NCBI GenBank assembly: GCA_964507405.1
Contig: CAZDPJ010000001.1
Location: forward strand, 124,001 to 188,000
From: UMGS75 sp964507405
GTDB lineage: Bacteria; Bacillota_I; Bacilli_A; ML615J-28; CAG-313
Length of the DNA stretch: 64,000 bases
Reading direction: 5' to 3'
This document shows, one piece after another, positions 53,441 through 62,603 of the stretch. A program made the position numbers and the translations under genes. The notes under the pieces were generated by a model. It had not been told where the DNA came from. It saw only the letters and a program-made list of their open reading frames with translations, and ran no database searches. Numbering within the stretch: position 1 is the stretch's first letter; every line of letters starts with the position of its first letter.

Positions 53441-54933
53441 TTTTTTACAAGAAAACTATTTTGTTCTAAATATTCAGTAATTGTATTCATATATTCAGTT
53501 ATTTTTTTATCATTAAAAATAAATAAATGATTACATACTTTATCTAAAAAATAACGATCATGAGAAATTACTAACACTGCTCCATTAAATGTTTCTAAAT
53601 AATCTTCTAATATTTCAATAGTATATATATCTAAATCATTAGTAGGTTCGTCTAAAAGTAAAATGTTAGGATTAGTAATTAATACTTTTAAAAGACCTAG
53701 TCTTCTTTTTTCACCACCAGATAAACGGGATACAGGAAGTTGTTGCATTGTTGGTGTAAAAAAGTAATTTTCAAGAAGTTGTGATGCATTTAATTTACCA
53801 GTAGGGGTTTCAATATATTCACCATATTCTTTTAAATAATCGATAACCTTGATATTTGAGTCCATTATTTTATCACTTTGTTTAAAGTACCCTATACGAA
53901 TAGTCTCGCCGATTGTAATCTTTCCAAATTCGGCTTCTTTTGACTTCATAATTGAATTAAATAGTGAAGTCTTGCCACAACCATTATTTCCAACAATACC
54001 AACACGATCATATCGATATACATTATAATTAAAGTCATTTAAAAGCGTAACTCCATCAACTTCTAAATTGAAGTGCTCAAAGATAATTGTTTTCTTTCCG
54101 ATTCTTTTATTTAAAGAAGTAAACTCCATTTCTTTGTTTGTATCTTTAATCTTTGTTCTTAATTCTTTCAATGTTTCTTCATTTTCACTAAATCTTTCAA
54201 TTCTTTCTCTACTTTTGGTTGAACGAGCTTGAGGACTCATCTTTATCCACTTTTCTTCTTTTTTAAGAATGGCTGATAACTTTCTTTCATTAGCTTTTAA
54301 ATATTCTAAACGTTCAGCTTTTAAGCTTAAAAAGCCGGTATAATTAGTATTATATAAATAAACATTACCATTTTCAATTTCTAGAATTTCACTAGTTATT
54401 CTTTCTAAAAAATAACGATCATGCGTTACTAGAATAAGAGCTTTATTATATTTAACCAAATATTTTTCAAGCCAAGATATCATTGCAATATCTAAATGAT
54501 TAGTTGGTTCATCTAAGATAAGCATATCCGTAGAACTTATTAAAACACTAGCAAGTTGAAGTCTTTTACGCTCTCCCCCAGATAATGTAGATACCAATTT
54601 ATCATGATGAATTAAACCAAAACGATTTAAAATACTAGATATTTCATAGTCATTGATGTTTTGACTTAATCTCTTTGTTTCTTCAAAGATCGAATTATTT
54701 TCAAAAAAATTAATATTTTGGGATAAATAACCCATTCTTAAATCATTCTTACGATAAATTACACCACTAGAAGGAGATAACTCACCAACAATTAATTTAA
54801 GGATGGTACTTTTGCCAGCACCATTTATTCCTATAATTCCAACCTTACTATTATCATTAATGGTAAAACTAACATTATTTAATATTTTACGGTCAGTATA
54901 TGATAATGAAACATCATTAAATGTAATAAGCAT
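53428..54933 (-). CDS. ABC-F ATPase (Uup/YfmR type), zero-frame product
   Basis: 501-aa zero-frame product of a translation-factor-like ABC-F ATPase, which binds the ribosomal E site and relieves stalling. Two ABC modules: Walker A GINGAGKST (about 36) and GNNGCGKTS (about 317), signatures LSGGERKRL and LSGGEKRRL, Walker B ILDEPTNHLD and LLDEPTNDLD, with the P-site linker between (about 200-270). There are no membrane segments. The ORF ends in KKKKK where the family normally continues into a coiled-coil tail, found here in the -1 frame. First gene of an operon with two aminopeptidases; TATAAT lies about 30 bases upstream. Confidence 0.92.
   Translation of the reverse strand: MLITFNDVSLSYTDRKILNNVSFTINDNSKVGIIGINGAGKSTILKLIVGELSPSSGVIYRKNDLRMGYLSQNINFFENNSIFEETKRLSQNINDYEISSILNRFGLIHHDKLVSTLSGGERKRLQLASVLISSTDMLILDEPTNHLDIAMISWLEKYLVKYNKALILVTHDRYFLERITSEILEIENGNVYLYNTNYTGFLSLKAERLEYLKANERKLSAILKKEEKWIKMSPQARSTKSRERIERFSENEETLKELRTKIKDTNKEMEFTSLNKRIGKKTIIFEHFNLEVDGVTLLNDFNYNVYRYDRVGIVGNNGCGKTSLFNSIMKSKEAEFGKITIGETIRIGYFKQSDKIMDSNIKVIDYLKEYGEYIETPTGKLNASQLLENYFFTPTMQQLPVSRLSGGEKRRLGLLKVLITNPNILLLDEPTNDLDIYTIEILEDYLETFNGAVLVISHDRYFLDKVCNHLFIFNDKKITEYMNTITEYLEQNSFLVKKKKK
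53440..53446 (-). other. A AAA AAG slippery heptamer
   Basis: On the minus strand the zero frame reads GTA AAA AAG AAA AAG AAA TAG, so A-AAA-AAG stands in exact register for a -1 slip (as in E. coli dnaX). The -1 frame downstream encodes the expected domain. I see no upstream Shine-Dalgarno stimulator and no obvious downstream hairpin. Confidence 0.6.
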
Positions 54934-55056
54934 ATTTTACCACCACTTTCATTAATATATTATATCATAATAATTAAAAAATTACATAAAATATATATTA
55001 AAATAGATATATACATTATGTAATAATAATAAAATTAAGTAATGAATTTTAAAAAA

Positions 55057-55076
55057 AAGACCAAATTAATGGTCTT
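55057..55076 (-). terminator. Terminator of the 55-64 kb ATPase cluster
   Basis: Arms AAGACCA/TGGTCTT (55057-55063 and 55070-55076) with loop AATTAA and a T run on the minus strand, directly after the last gene of the cluster. Nearly identical to the terminator at 25862-25887. Confidence 0.8.
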
Positions 55077-55078
55077 AA

Positions 55079-56905
55079 TTATATCTTAGATAATCTTTCA
55101 TATATATATGTTGATATATTATCAGCTTCATTAAATTCTGTTCTAAATTCACCAATTTCTTTAAATAATTCTTTAATTGTAACTTCAAGTCGTGCAGATT
55201 CCTTAACCATATTTTCACGATATTTTTTGCGTTTACGTGTATTAAGAACTACTTTAGTAATAATTCCTTTAACTATTAAATAAGCACCACTAATTAATGC
55301 GAAAATAGAAAGAACAATAAATAATATTCCAAGAGCAGCTGTATCTTGTTTAAAAATTAAACCAAGAATTAATAAAGCAATAAATGCGGCTGAAAGAATA
55401 CCACCAAAGACAATACTAATAATCGCACCACTATCTTTAACAGTTGCAAGAAGTCTTTGAAGTTTATTTTCAATGAACTTATCTTTTTTATTTAATTCAT
55501 CATCTAAACTATTAAAATTAGTTGAAGAACTAAAGTCATTAATAGCGTATGTATATTCATTAGGAATTAATACTTGATAAGCACTTCGATATAAATCATA
55601 TCCATGGGTTGTATAGTCTTTTGTTAACGCAAATAGATTCCAATTAGTTAAACTATTTAAGTCTTGGTTTTTATTAATATAAACTAAATTAATAACTTCA
55701 TTTACTGTATTTAATTTACCATGGTCATGAGCCATTTTCTTTTTGTGATTTTCTTCAGCAAGTTTTTTAAAACTACTACTATTGACTCTTTCATCTTCAT
55801 TTAGGTGTTTTAAAGGCTCCATTGTCGCAATTATTTCTTCATTATAATTAATTTCATCTAAGATTTTTTGTTCTTCTTCACTTGGAACAGAAATTAATTC
55901 ATCAATGTATTTAGCAAGATATATATTTTTTTCATTAAGATGAACTTTATTTAAATCTTCTATAAACTTAAGTACGTCAGCATTTGCTTTGGCAGCAGAT
56001 AAGCCAGCAGCCATCGTATTTGCGTTTTTAACATATTGACGAATACTATTATATTTAAAGGTTTCATCTTTAGACATCCTAATAAAGTAATTAGTAATTA
56101 CTTTATTAATATCTTCTTTCTTTACATCACTCATATCTTTATCAAATTCTTTTTTGATATATTCAGAAAAAATCTTAGATACTTCATCTTTAGCTTTTTC
56201 ATCATTTATACGAGTTGGAAGACTAGATATTAACATTAAGAAAGTTGAATTATCGGTACCAACTTTTGCGCATTCTTGGTATTGTCTAAACCAATTGATT
56301 GCGGGGATAACACGTTGAAGTTTAAGATTAAATAACATAAAGAAAACAGATGTTAATTTTTTATTTTTCTCTATAGCAAGACTAATACTTTGTTCTGTTT
56401 TTTGTTTATTATCTTCTTTCCAGTACATAATTGCTAACAAACAATATGCTAACCAATAATTAGGTTCTTGAAGGAATTCTTTTTCAAGTGACTTTCTAAT
56501 AGTCTCATCTTTTACCATATTAAGGTCAAGATTATCCATAAAGCCACGAACAATTTTACGGACAGTAGCTTGGTTACGGTAATCAAAGTATAACTTATTA
56601 GTAAGCATTCTTATACGTTTATTAGCTGTTTCAACATCTTTAAATATATAATACATTTCTTTTAATTGAAGTTGAACATTATAAGTTTTCTTTAATTGAT
56701 TATCAGAGTAATCGATAATATTACGATTATCTTCAAGAGCTGCTCTAGCATTATTAGCTGTTTGAATTAAAGTTAAATTACCACTATATGCAGAATTGGC
56801 AATGGCATTGATTTCTCCTTCTAATCTTGAGTTTTCAGCCTCTACAACTCTAATTTCACTATTGATTTGATTTATTTTTGATTGTAACTCACTTATTGAG
56901 GACAT
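55079..56905 (-). CDS. Coiled-coil/alpha-solenoid protein with two TM helices (paralogue 3)
   Basis: 608 aa from the ATG at 56905, 4 bases after the ATPase stop (a reading to 56974 overlaps the ATPase gene). Order: N-terminal coiled coil (SELQSKINQINSEI), a TPR-like solenoid with the core YWLAYCLLAIMYWKEDNK ... SVFFMLFNLKLQRVIPAINWF (about 150-210), a variable domain, two TM helices near 500-550 and a C-terminal coiled coil. The core aligns with the genes at 59114 and 60791, so it is a paralogue. Last gene of the cluster. No known family; a membrane-bound partner of the AAA+ ATPase is inferred. Confidence 0.8.
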   Translation of the reverse strand: MSSISELQSKINQINSEIRVVEAENSRLEGEINAIANSAYSGNLTLIQTANNARAALEDNRNIIDYSDNQLKKTYNVQLQLKEMYYIFKDVETANKRIRMLTNKLYFDYRNQATVRKIVRGFMDNLDLNMVKDETIRKSLEKEFLQEPNYWLAYCLLAIMYWKEDNKQKTEQSISLAIEKNKKLTSVFFMLFNLKLQRVIPAINWFRQYQECAKVGTDNSTFLMLISSLPTRINDEKAKDEVSKIFSEYIKKEFDKDMSDVKKEDINKVITNYFIRMSKDETFKYNSIRQYVKNANTMAAGLSAAKANADVLKFIEDLNKVHLNEKNIYLAKYIDELISVPSEEEQKILDEINYNEEIIATMEPLKHLNEDERVNSSSFKKLAEENHKKKMAHDHGKLNTVNEVINLVYINKNQDLNSLTNWNLFALTKDYTTHGYDLYRSAYQVLIPNEYTYAINDFSSSTNFNSLDDELNKKDKFIENKLQRLLATVKDSGAIISIVFGGILSAAFIALLILGLIFKQDTAALGILFIVLSIFALISGAYLIVKGIITKVVLNTRKRKKYRENMVKESARLEVTIKELFKEIGEFRTEFNEADNISTYIYERLSKI

Positions 56906-56909
56906 ACAT

Positions 56910-58415
56910 TTATTTCTCACTTTCTGTCGATGCAGGGACAGCTCTTTCATACCCCCACTTACGACATTTTTCAATTATTTCAGGATTGCTTTTTGAAATA
57001 GGCATTATTTTATTAAATTTTTCTTTTATCATATCAATATTAACATTAGTATCATTACTAATAATAATCTTTTGCGTTACTTCCTTTATCGCAGTTTCGA
57101 TATCAGCATAACTATAGTCATTAGATATTTCAATTAATTGTTGTAGTTCTTCAGTAGTTACTTTATAATGTAATGATTTATCTAAATAATATAATACAGT
57201 TGATGCTCTTTCTTTTCTGTTTGGAAGATCAACAAAGAATATTTCAGAAAATCTTCCTTTTCTAAATAACTCCGGTGGTAAAAGAGAAATATCATTGGCA
57301 GTTGCAACTAAGAAAACACGTGACTTAGATTCTTGTAACCAGAACAAAAATTGCGATATAATTCTTTTACCGGTATCATTGCTTCCTTCTTGAGAAGAAA
57401 GGGCCTTTTCAATTTCATCTATCCATAAAATACATGGTGCGATATTATCAATAAACTTTAAGGCATCCTGCATTTTTCGTTCACTTTCACCTAACCATTT
57501 ATCATAAATAGTATCAAGATTAAACTTAAATAATGGTAATTGCCACTGACTACTAATCATTTTCGCTGATAAGGATTTACCACATCCAGGCACCCCCGCA
57601 AGCAAGATACCCTTAGGAAATGTTAAATCATATTTAGCAAGTACATCATATGGTGAGAAAAAGATATTCTTTTTCTCTTTTAACCATTCTTTTAAATTAT
57701 CTAAACCTGAAACTTCAATGGCATTATCTACTTCAATATATTCTACATTAGGTATAGTTCCAAATAATCTATTTTTTTGTTCTGTTAACTTATGGATATT
57801 TTTTTTGAAAAGTCCAGCATTAACCGCAATTTCAGCAGATAATATATTATCAATTTGCATTTCTGAAAAACCTTTTAAAATACTTGATACATATAAAATA
57901 TCAGATTTATTCCAATCAACTGGATATCTATTTTTATATTTAGTAATAAAATCAATAACTTGATGTTCTATTTCTAAATTATCAGGATAATCTAATGTAG
58001 TTACTAAACCAACACTAATTAGTCTTGACCATACTGGGTCACCAGTAACTAATATTAAAGTATTTACATTTTCACGTGCAAGATAAATAGTACTTAGTAC
58101 ATCACGGCTAAATATATTATCATTTGATATATGATTAACATCATAAATAGTAAATGTAACATATCTTTTTTTCTTAAACATTTCAGTTGCATATACGATT
58201 GGATCATTATTGATATCTAGACTACTTGATAATCCAGCTGGTTTATATAGTTGTTTAGAATCAGAATAAAACTCCATATCAATATTACTTTCCATTGCAA
58301 TTTCTGTAAGTAATCTTTCAACTCTTTCTCTTTCTGATGTTTGAACAATGATTAATGGAATTCTAGCTAGTATATAATTTAATATTTCTTTTTTTAATGT
58401 TTGAAAATTAGCCAT
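56910..58415 (-). CDS. Ycf46-like AAA+ ATPase
   Basis: 501 aa. The N-terminal half (ILARIPLIIVQTSERERVE at 14; IYDVNHISND; LILVTGDPVWSRLI) is the degenerate ATPase-like domain of the Ycf46 family. The C-terminal half is a working AAA+ module: Walker A LLAGVPGCGKSLSAKMI (about 265), Walker B CILWIDEIEKALSS (about 325), sensor FLVATANDISLLPPELFRKG with Arg finger. No HExxH, so it is not FtsH; no membrane segment. Ycf46 proteins have poorly known roles. It sits inside an operon of three membrane paralogues, so it probably drives or remodels that complex. Confidence 0.88.
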   Translation of the reverse strand: MANFQTLKKEILNYILARIPLIIVQTSERERVERLLTEIAMESNIDMEFYSDSKQLYKPAGLSSSLDINNDPIVYATEMFKKKRYVTFTIYDVNHISNDNIFSRDVLSTIYLARENVNTLILVTGDPVWSRLISVGLVTTLDYPDNLEIEHQVIDFITKYKNRYPVDWNKSDILYVSSILKGFSEMQIDNILSAEIAVNAGLFKKNIHKLTEQKNRLFGTIPNVEYIEVDNAIEVSGLDNLKEWLKEKKNIFFSPYDVLAKYDLTFPKGILLAGVPGCGKSLSAKMISSQWQLPLFKFNLDTIYDKWLGESERKMQDALKFIDNIAPCILWIDEIEKALSSQEGSNDTGKRIISQFLFWLQESKSRVFLVATANDISLLPPELFRKGRFSEIFFVDLPNRKERASTVLYYLDKSLHYKVTTEELQQLIEISNDYSYADIETAIKEVTQKIIISNDTNVNIDMIKEKFNKIMPISKSNPEIIEKCRKWGYERAVPASTESEK

Positions 58416-58424
58416 ATAATACCT

Positions 58425-58907
58425 CTAAAATGAAAACTTGAATTTATTTAATATATAATATATTTCAAAAGCATATTCATTTTCTATTGTTTGTTCTTTA
58501 ACCTTATCTAGTAATTGTTTATAAAATAAATCAATGTTTTCTTTTAAAGAATCATTTAATTCTTTTATAAAAGATTTATCTAAAAAAACTAATTGATTAA
58601 AAAAGGTTAAATATTTGAGATTATTTTTAATTTTAATTGTTTCTCTTGCAATTTGATTAACATCATTAAATTCTAAGAGAAGATTCACTACTTTTGTATA
58701 TCTTTTAAACTGATAATTAAGATAGTGATTAATAAAGCAAATTAGTGCTTTTTTAAAATTAATTAATGATACTTCTTTATCACCTAAATTTTGTTTAACT
58801 ATATTATTATATAATTGTTCATTTAAATCATTTGATTCATAATATTTAAATAAATCTAACCAATCATGATAATAATATAATTTCTTTGATTCAAAATCAG
58901 AATTCAT
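58425..58907 (-). CDS. 160-aa helical protein of the ATPase cluster
   Basis: 160 aa, predicted all-helical and rich in Tyr, Phe, Asn and Lys (KLYYYHDWLDLFKYY near the start; KALICFINHYLNYQFKRY mid-protein). No P-loop, signal or membrane helix. Its ATG overlaps the stop of the 64-aa gene by one base (TAATG) and it ends 9 bases before the ATPase gene, so it is tightly coupled to both. I recognise no family. An adaptor for the ATPase is a reasonable guess from position only. Confidence 0.75.
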   Translation of the reverse strand: MNSDFESKKLYYYHDWLDLFKYYESNDLNEQLYNNIVKQNLGDKEVSLINFKKALICFINHYLNYQFKRYTKVVNLLLEFNDVNQIARETIKIKNNLKYLTFFNQLVFLDKSFIKELNDSLKENIDLFYKQLLDKVKEQTIENEYAFEIYYILNKFKFSF

Positions 58908-59101
58908 TATTTAACAAAATTATGAGGTGGTTCAATACTCCATGAAGGAAGTTTTTTATTTAATTCCTCAATTTTATCACTAGTTAAATCCATATCATTT
59001 TCAACATCTGCGAAATTTTCAACTTCAGGTGCTGCAACTTCTTGAGTAGTTGATTCATCTGCTAAACCAGTATCGATATCTTTTACATTATTATTTTCCA
59101 T
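58907..59101 (-). CDS. 64-aa acidic protein with conserved-looking C-terminal motif
   Basis: 64 aa, net acidic and probably disordered for about 45 residues, ending in a short helix (DKIEELNKKL) and the tail PSWSIEPPHNFVK. A good ribosome site (AAGGAGA) lies upstream and it is coupled to the 160-aa gene, so it is a real gene despite its size. The compact W-x-x-x-P-P tail looks like a short binding peptide, perhaps for the ATPase or a solenoid. No family can be named. Confidence 0.7.
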   Translation of the reverse strand: MENNNVKDIDTGLADESTTQEVAAPEVENFADVENDMDLTSDKIEELNKKLPSWSIEPPHNFVK

Positions 59102-59113
59102 ATTATTTTCTCC

Positions 59114-60781
59114 TTATAAATGTTCTATTAAACTAAATAAATCACCTTTTTTAGCCAGGTTTGCGTAATAAATACGACGATATTCTGTTAGCTCTGACAT
59201 ACATCCTTTTATCTTTTGCATTGCATTATTTAGAGTAGTCTTATAACGTTTATCTCCATTACGCCATCTAACAAACCATAGTATGAAGAATATAATCATA
59301 CTAACAGCACAAATACCAGCAAGAACTAAACCAAATCCAGGTTCATCTTTACCTACAACAAGGAATAATAAAGCAGCGATAGCAAGTAAAGTTGAAATAA
59401 CAAAGATAGATAAACGAACTTTAACTTTCTTATCCCATACAATATTCTTTTTCATTGCTTCTACTGTATTTCTAACACTAGCAATTTGTTCATCTTGGTC
59501 TTCACCATTGCTAACACAAGACCATGTCTTATCAGATGTAATATTAAAACTAATATTATATTGTGTAGGGAATGCATTTTCAAAAAATTCACTCCATAAT
59601 CTAATTGCATCTAATAACCATACTTTAGTATTCTTAAAGCCAAATTTACGTACTTGTACATTAATGTCAGCATTCTTTTCATAAAGCGCCCATTGAACAC
59701 ATTTCTTACCAAAGTTATGTTTTTGATGTCTAACTTTCATTAGATAATCAAATTGTTTTTGTGCAACATCTTCTTTTCCTTTATTATCAATAATTAATTG
59801 GAAATATTCTTGTTGTTCTTTTAATTCTTTTTCTTCATCATCATAATTAGTAACTAAATCTTTTAAGATTAAGTCTACACGTTTCTTATAGTTTGCGGCA
59901 TTTTGAATTAAGCTTGGAACATCAACTTCTTTAATTTTCTTAATTAGTAAATCAAACTTCAATGCTTCATTATAAGATGTAGGAAGTTCAGAATAATTAG
60001 TACAATATTTACTTAAATATGAAGTTGATAAAGTATTGGCTGGTGCTAAGTTTTGAATGTAAGTTTCATACATATTGATTAATTCAACGGAAACCCCTTC
60101 ATCTGTACCAATTTGGTCAATCCAACCATCAATTACTTTTTGTACTTCATAACTTAATTGTTCATCAATTCCAAATAAACCATTAACATATGCTTGAATC
60201 ATAATTGATGCTTCATCTTGTAAATCTTCAGGAACGACAGTTCTAAAGTATTCTTGTAACCATTCTCTAGCTATTTCAATTCTACCAAAACGTAGATTTG
60301 TTAAACAGAAGAATAAAGATGTTTTCGCATCATCTGTTCTAAATGCTTCAGCTGCGGCGTTATTTGCAAGTTTTTTGTTATCATTTACCCATGCACTTAA
60401 AGCAATTAAAGTATATGATAGCCAATATCTTGAACTAGTAATCCATAATTCTTCTGATAATTCTTCAATAGTTTTATTACGAACTAAATTTAAATCGAAG
60501 TCTTTAACAACTCCTAGAACTGTTTTTCTGATTGTATCATAATCATAGAAACGTTCTCTAATTATTTGATTAATTCTTAAGATACTCTCTTGAGCACTTT
60601 GTTGTTGCTCATTTTCAATCATGCTTGTTCTAAATTTTTTTATTTCTCCAAGAGTAGTATCAGCAGTAACTTTAATTTTGGCTGTTGTTTGATTTACTTC
60701 TTGTACTTTCGCATTCACATGTCCAGTAAATCCACCAATAGTCGCATTTAATTCATTAATTATTTGTTGGGTATTACTCAT
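59114..60781 (-). CDS. Coiled-coil/alpha-solenoid protein with two TM helices (paralogue 2)
   Basis: 555 aa. N-terminal coiled coil (about 1-80), TPR-like solenoid with the core YWLSYTLIALSAWVNDNKK ... SLFFCLTNLRFGRIEIAREW (about 125-185), a helical middle part, a segment ADINVQVRKFGFKNTKVW (about 375), two TM helices (about 455-475 and 482-503) and a C-terminal coiled coil of about 50 residues. It shares the NLRFGRI block exactly with the 60791 protein. No enzyme motif seen. Ribosome site GGTG before the ATG; 9 bases after the previous gene. Confidence 0.82.
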   Translation of the reverse strand: MSNTQQIINELNATIGGFTGHVNAKVQEVNQTTAKIKVTADTTLGEIKKFRTSMIENEQQQSAQESILRINQIIRERFYDYDTIRKTVLGVVKDFDLNLVRNKTIEELSEELWITSSRYWLSYTLIALSAWVNDNKKLANNAAAEAFRTDDAKTSLFFCLTNLRFGRIEIAREWLQEYFRTVVPEDLQDEASIMIQAYVNGLFGIDEQLSYEVQKVIDGWIDQIGTDEGVSVELINMYETYIQNLAPANTLSTSYLSKYCTNYSELPTSYNEALKFDLLIKKIKEVDVPSLIQNAANYKKRVDLILKDLVTNYDDEEKELKEQQEYFQLIIDNKGKEDVAQKQFDYLMKVRHQKHNFGKKCVQWALYEKNADINVQVRKFGFKNTKVWLLDAIRLWSEFFENAFPTQYNISFNITSDKTWSCVSNGEDQDEQIASVRNTVEAMKKNIVWDKKVKVRLSIFVISTLLAIAALLFLVVGKDEPGFGLVLAGICAVSMIIFFILWFVRWRNGDKRYKTTLNNAMQKIKGCMSELTEYRRIYYANLAKKGDLFSLIEHL

Positions 60782-60790
60782 TTTTCACCA

Positions 60791-62587
60791 CTACTTTCTA
60801 AATTTTTCTAAAGTTTCTTGTAAAATAATAAATTGTTCATCAGTTGCTTTATAATCATCTAGATATTGACTATATTCAGCCATTAATTGTTCTAGAAGTT
60901 TTAAACTTTCCATTTTACGCTCATATAATTTTGCAAGTATTTTCTTTCGTCTTAAAGCACATAAAGCAGTAAAGACACCTAACATAACCATAAACACAAT
61001 TAAACAAATCCAACCAGCAGGGTGTACTTTACTATATGGATCGATAATTGCTGGAACAATCATTGTTGCCATTGATATTAGAATACCTAAAGTACCAATA
61101 CCAGCAAAAATTACAAATATACGATGTTTTTTATCTTCTTTAACTTTCTTAGATTTAGATTTATCATAATATGCATTTAATGTTTGTTTTGCAACATTAA
61201 TAGTTGATGGATTAGCATTAAATTCACATCCATCAATTTTGAATTTAGGACTTTCAATTTCATTATTTTTACATGTAATATGATAGTTTTCATATCCTTT
61301 TTCAATATTATCTAATAAAAACTTAATTGCAAACTTTCTAACTAGATTATCAATATTTGCATTTAAATTAGCAAAAGCAAATTTATAAATTAAATCAATT
61401 AATGATAATTTACCATCTTGTTGGGCATCTAAAAAACTCATTTTAGATGCGGCTGCTAAATCACCTTTTGCTTTTATTACATATTCATTATATTTAATTC
61501 TTTTAATAACTTCATATTCTTCTGCGTCATATGCATTTATTAGATTATATAAAATATCTTCAATACGACGAGATAATGTAGTTTGATAAGTAGGATTTGT
61601 TTCAATTATACTATTATAATATTTAGCAATTTCAATTGATTTTTCAACATTTGTTAAATTAGTAAGTAATTTCTTATAATCAAAACAATGACGACTTAAT
61701 AATTCATATTCGTTTTTAGTATTATGTGGATATGCATCAGCGAATGTTGAAACTTTTTTGACTACTTCATTTTCATAATTTAGCGTATATTTCTTAACTT
61801 CTGTTAATAAGTTTTCATATTCTTTATTTATTTTTTCTTCAAACTCTTTATCGTGACCAAATGCCTTATATAAGTATGCTTGTAATAAATATTGCCATTC
61901 TTCACCAATATCATTTACATCAATTGATTCCATATATAAGTTATACCACTGTTTAGCAGCTTCAATTCTACCAAATCGTAAATTAACAAGTAGGAAAAAA
62001 ATTGTGCTCTTTTTAGGGTCAGTTTGCATTGCTGTATTTAATGCACGCATTGTAGCTTCTTTTTCATTATTTACCCATAACATCGTTGCCATTATACAAC
62101 TTGCAACCCAATAATCACTATTTGCTAAATAATTCTTTTCAAGTGTAGTACGTAATGTTTCATTACTGATGATATTTGAATCAATACCAATAACATAACC
62201 AAGACATACTTTTCTAAATTTATTGTATAATCTAAATTTACGTTCATATTCATCATCACATTGCGTTAAATTTTTAGTAGCAGTTGATACGTTTTTTATT
62301 GTAGTATATCGATTAGAAAGTTCAATAATTGCATTTCTAACATTTTCAAGCATTACCCTTACATCATCAACTTCATCAGCACAATGATTGATAATAGGCA
62401 TAAATGTTTTTGCTAGAGATTTTGAGTATTTAATTGAATCGATTGCAGCACTTTGAGACATTTGTAATTCTACTTGTAATTGAGCATTTAACTCAACTAA
62501 CGCATTATATCGTGCCACTGCTTGATTATACTCATTTATTAATCGCTGTTCTTCAGCTAACTGGCGTTCATATTCTTCTTGAGTCAT
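60791..62587 (-). CDS. Coiled-coil/alpha-solenoid protein with two TM helices (paralogue 1)
   Basis: 598 aa. N-terminal coiled coil (EEYERQLAEEQRLINEYNQA onwards, about 1-120), solenoid core YWVASCIMATMLWVNNEKE ... TIFFLLVNLRFGRIEAAKQW (about 150-210), NANIDNLVRKFAIKFLLDN (about 415), two TM helices (about 490-514 and 523-545) and a C-terminal coiled coil (LYERKMESLKLLEQLMAEY). Same plan as the genes at 59114 and 55079. The two helices are joined by a short loop, so both long parts face the same side, probably the cytoplasm. Ribosome site AAAGGA. Confidence 0.82.
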   Translation of the reverse strand: MTQEEYERQLAEEQRLINEYNQAVARYNALVELNAQLQVELQMSQSAAIDSIKYSKSLAKTFMPIINHCADEVDDVRVMLENVRNAIIELSNRYTTIKNVSTATKNLTQCDDEYERKFRLYNKFRKVCLGYVIGIDSNIISNETLRTTLEKNYLANSDYWVASCIMATMLWVNNEKEATMRALNTAMQTDPKKSTIFFLLVNLRFGRIEAAKQWYNLYMESIDVNDIGEEWQYLLQAYLYKAFGHDKEFEEKINKEYENLLTEVKKYTLNYENEVVKKVSTFADAYPHNTKNEYELLSRHCFDYKKLLTNLTNVEKSIEIAKYYNSIIETNPTYQTTLSRRIEDILYNLINAYDAEEYEVIKRIKYNEYVIKAKGDLAAASKMSFLDAQQDGKLSLIDLIYKFAFANLNANIDNLVRKFAIKFLLDNIEKGYENYHITCKNNEIESPKFKIDGCEFNANPSTINVAKQTLNAYYDKSKSKKVKEDKKHRIFVIFAGIGTLGILISMATMIVPAIIDPYSKVHPAGWICLIVFMVMLGVFTALCALRRKKILAKLYERKMESLKLLEQLMAEYSQYLDDYKATDEQFIILQETLEKFRK

Positions 62588-62603
62588 TTATCTAATATCC
62601 TTT

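Noticed and set aside
56910..58415. FtsH-type protease
   Set aside because: There is no HExxH zinc-protease motif and no N-terminal membrane helix; the N-terminal half matches the Ycf46 type.
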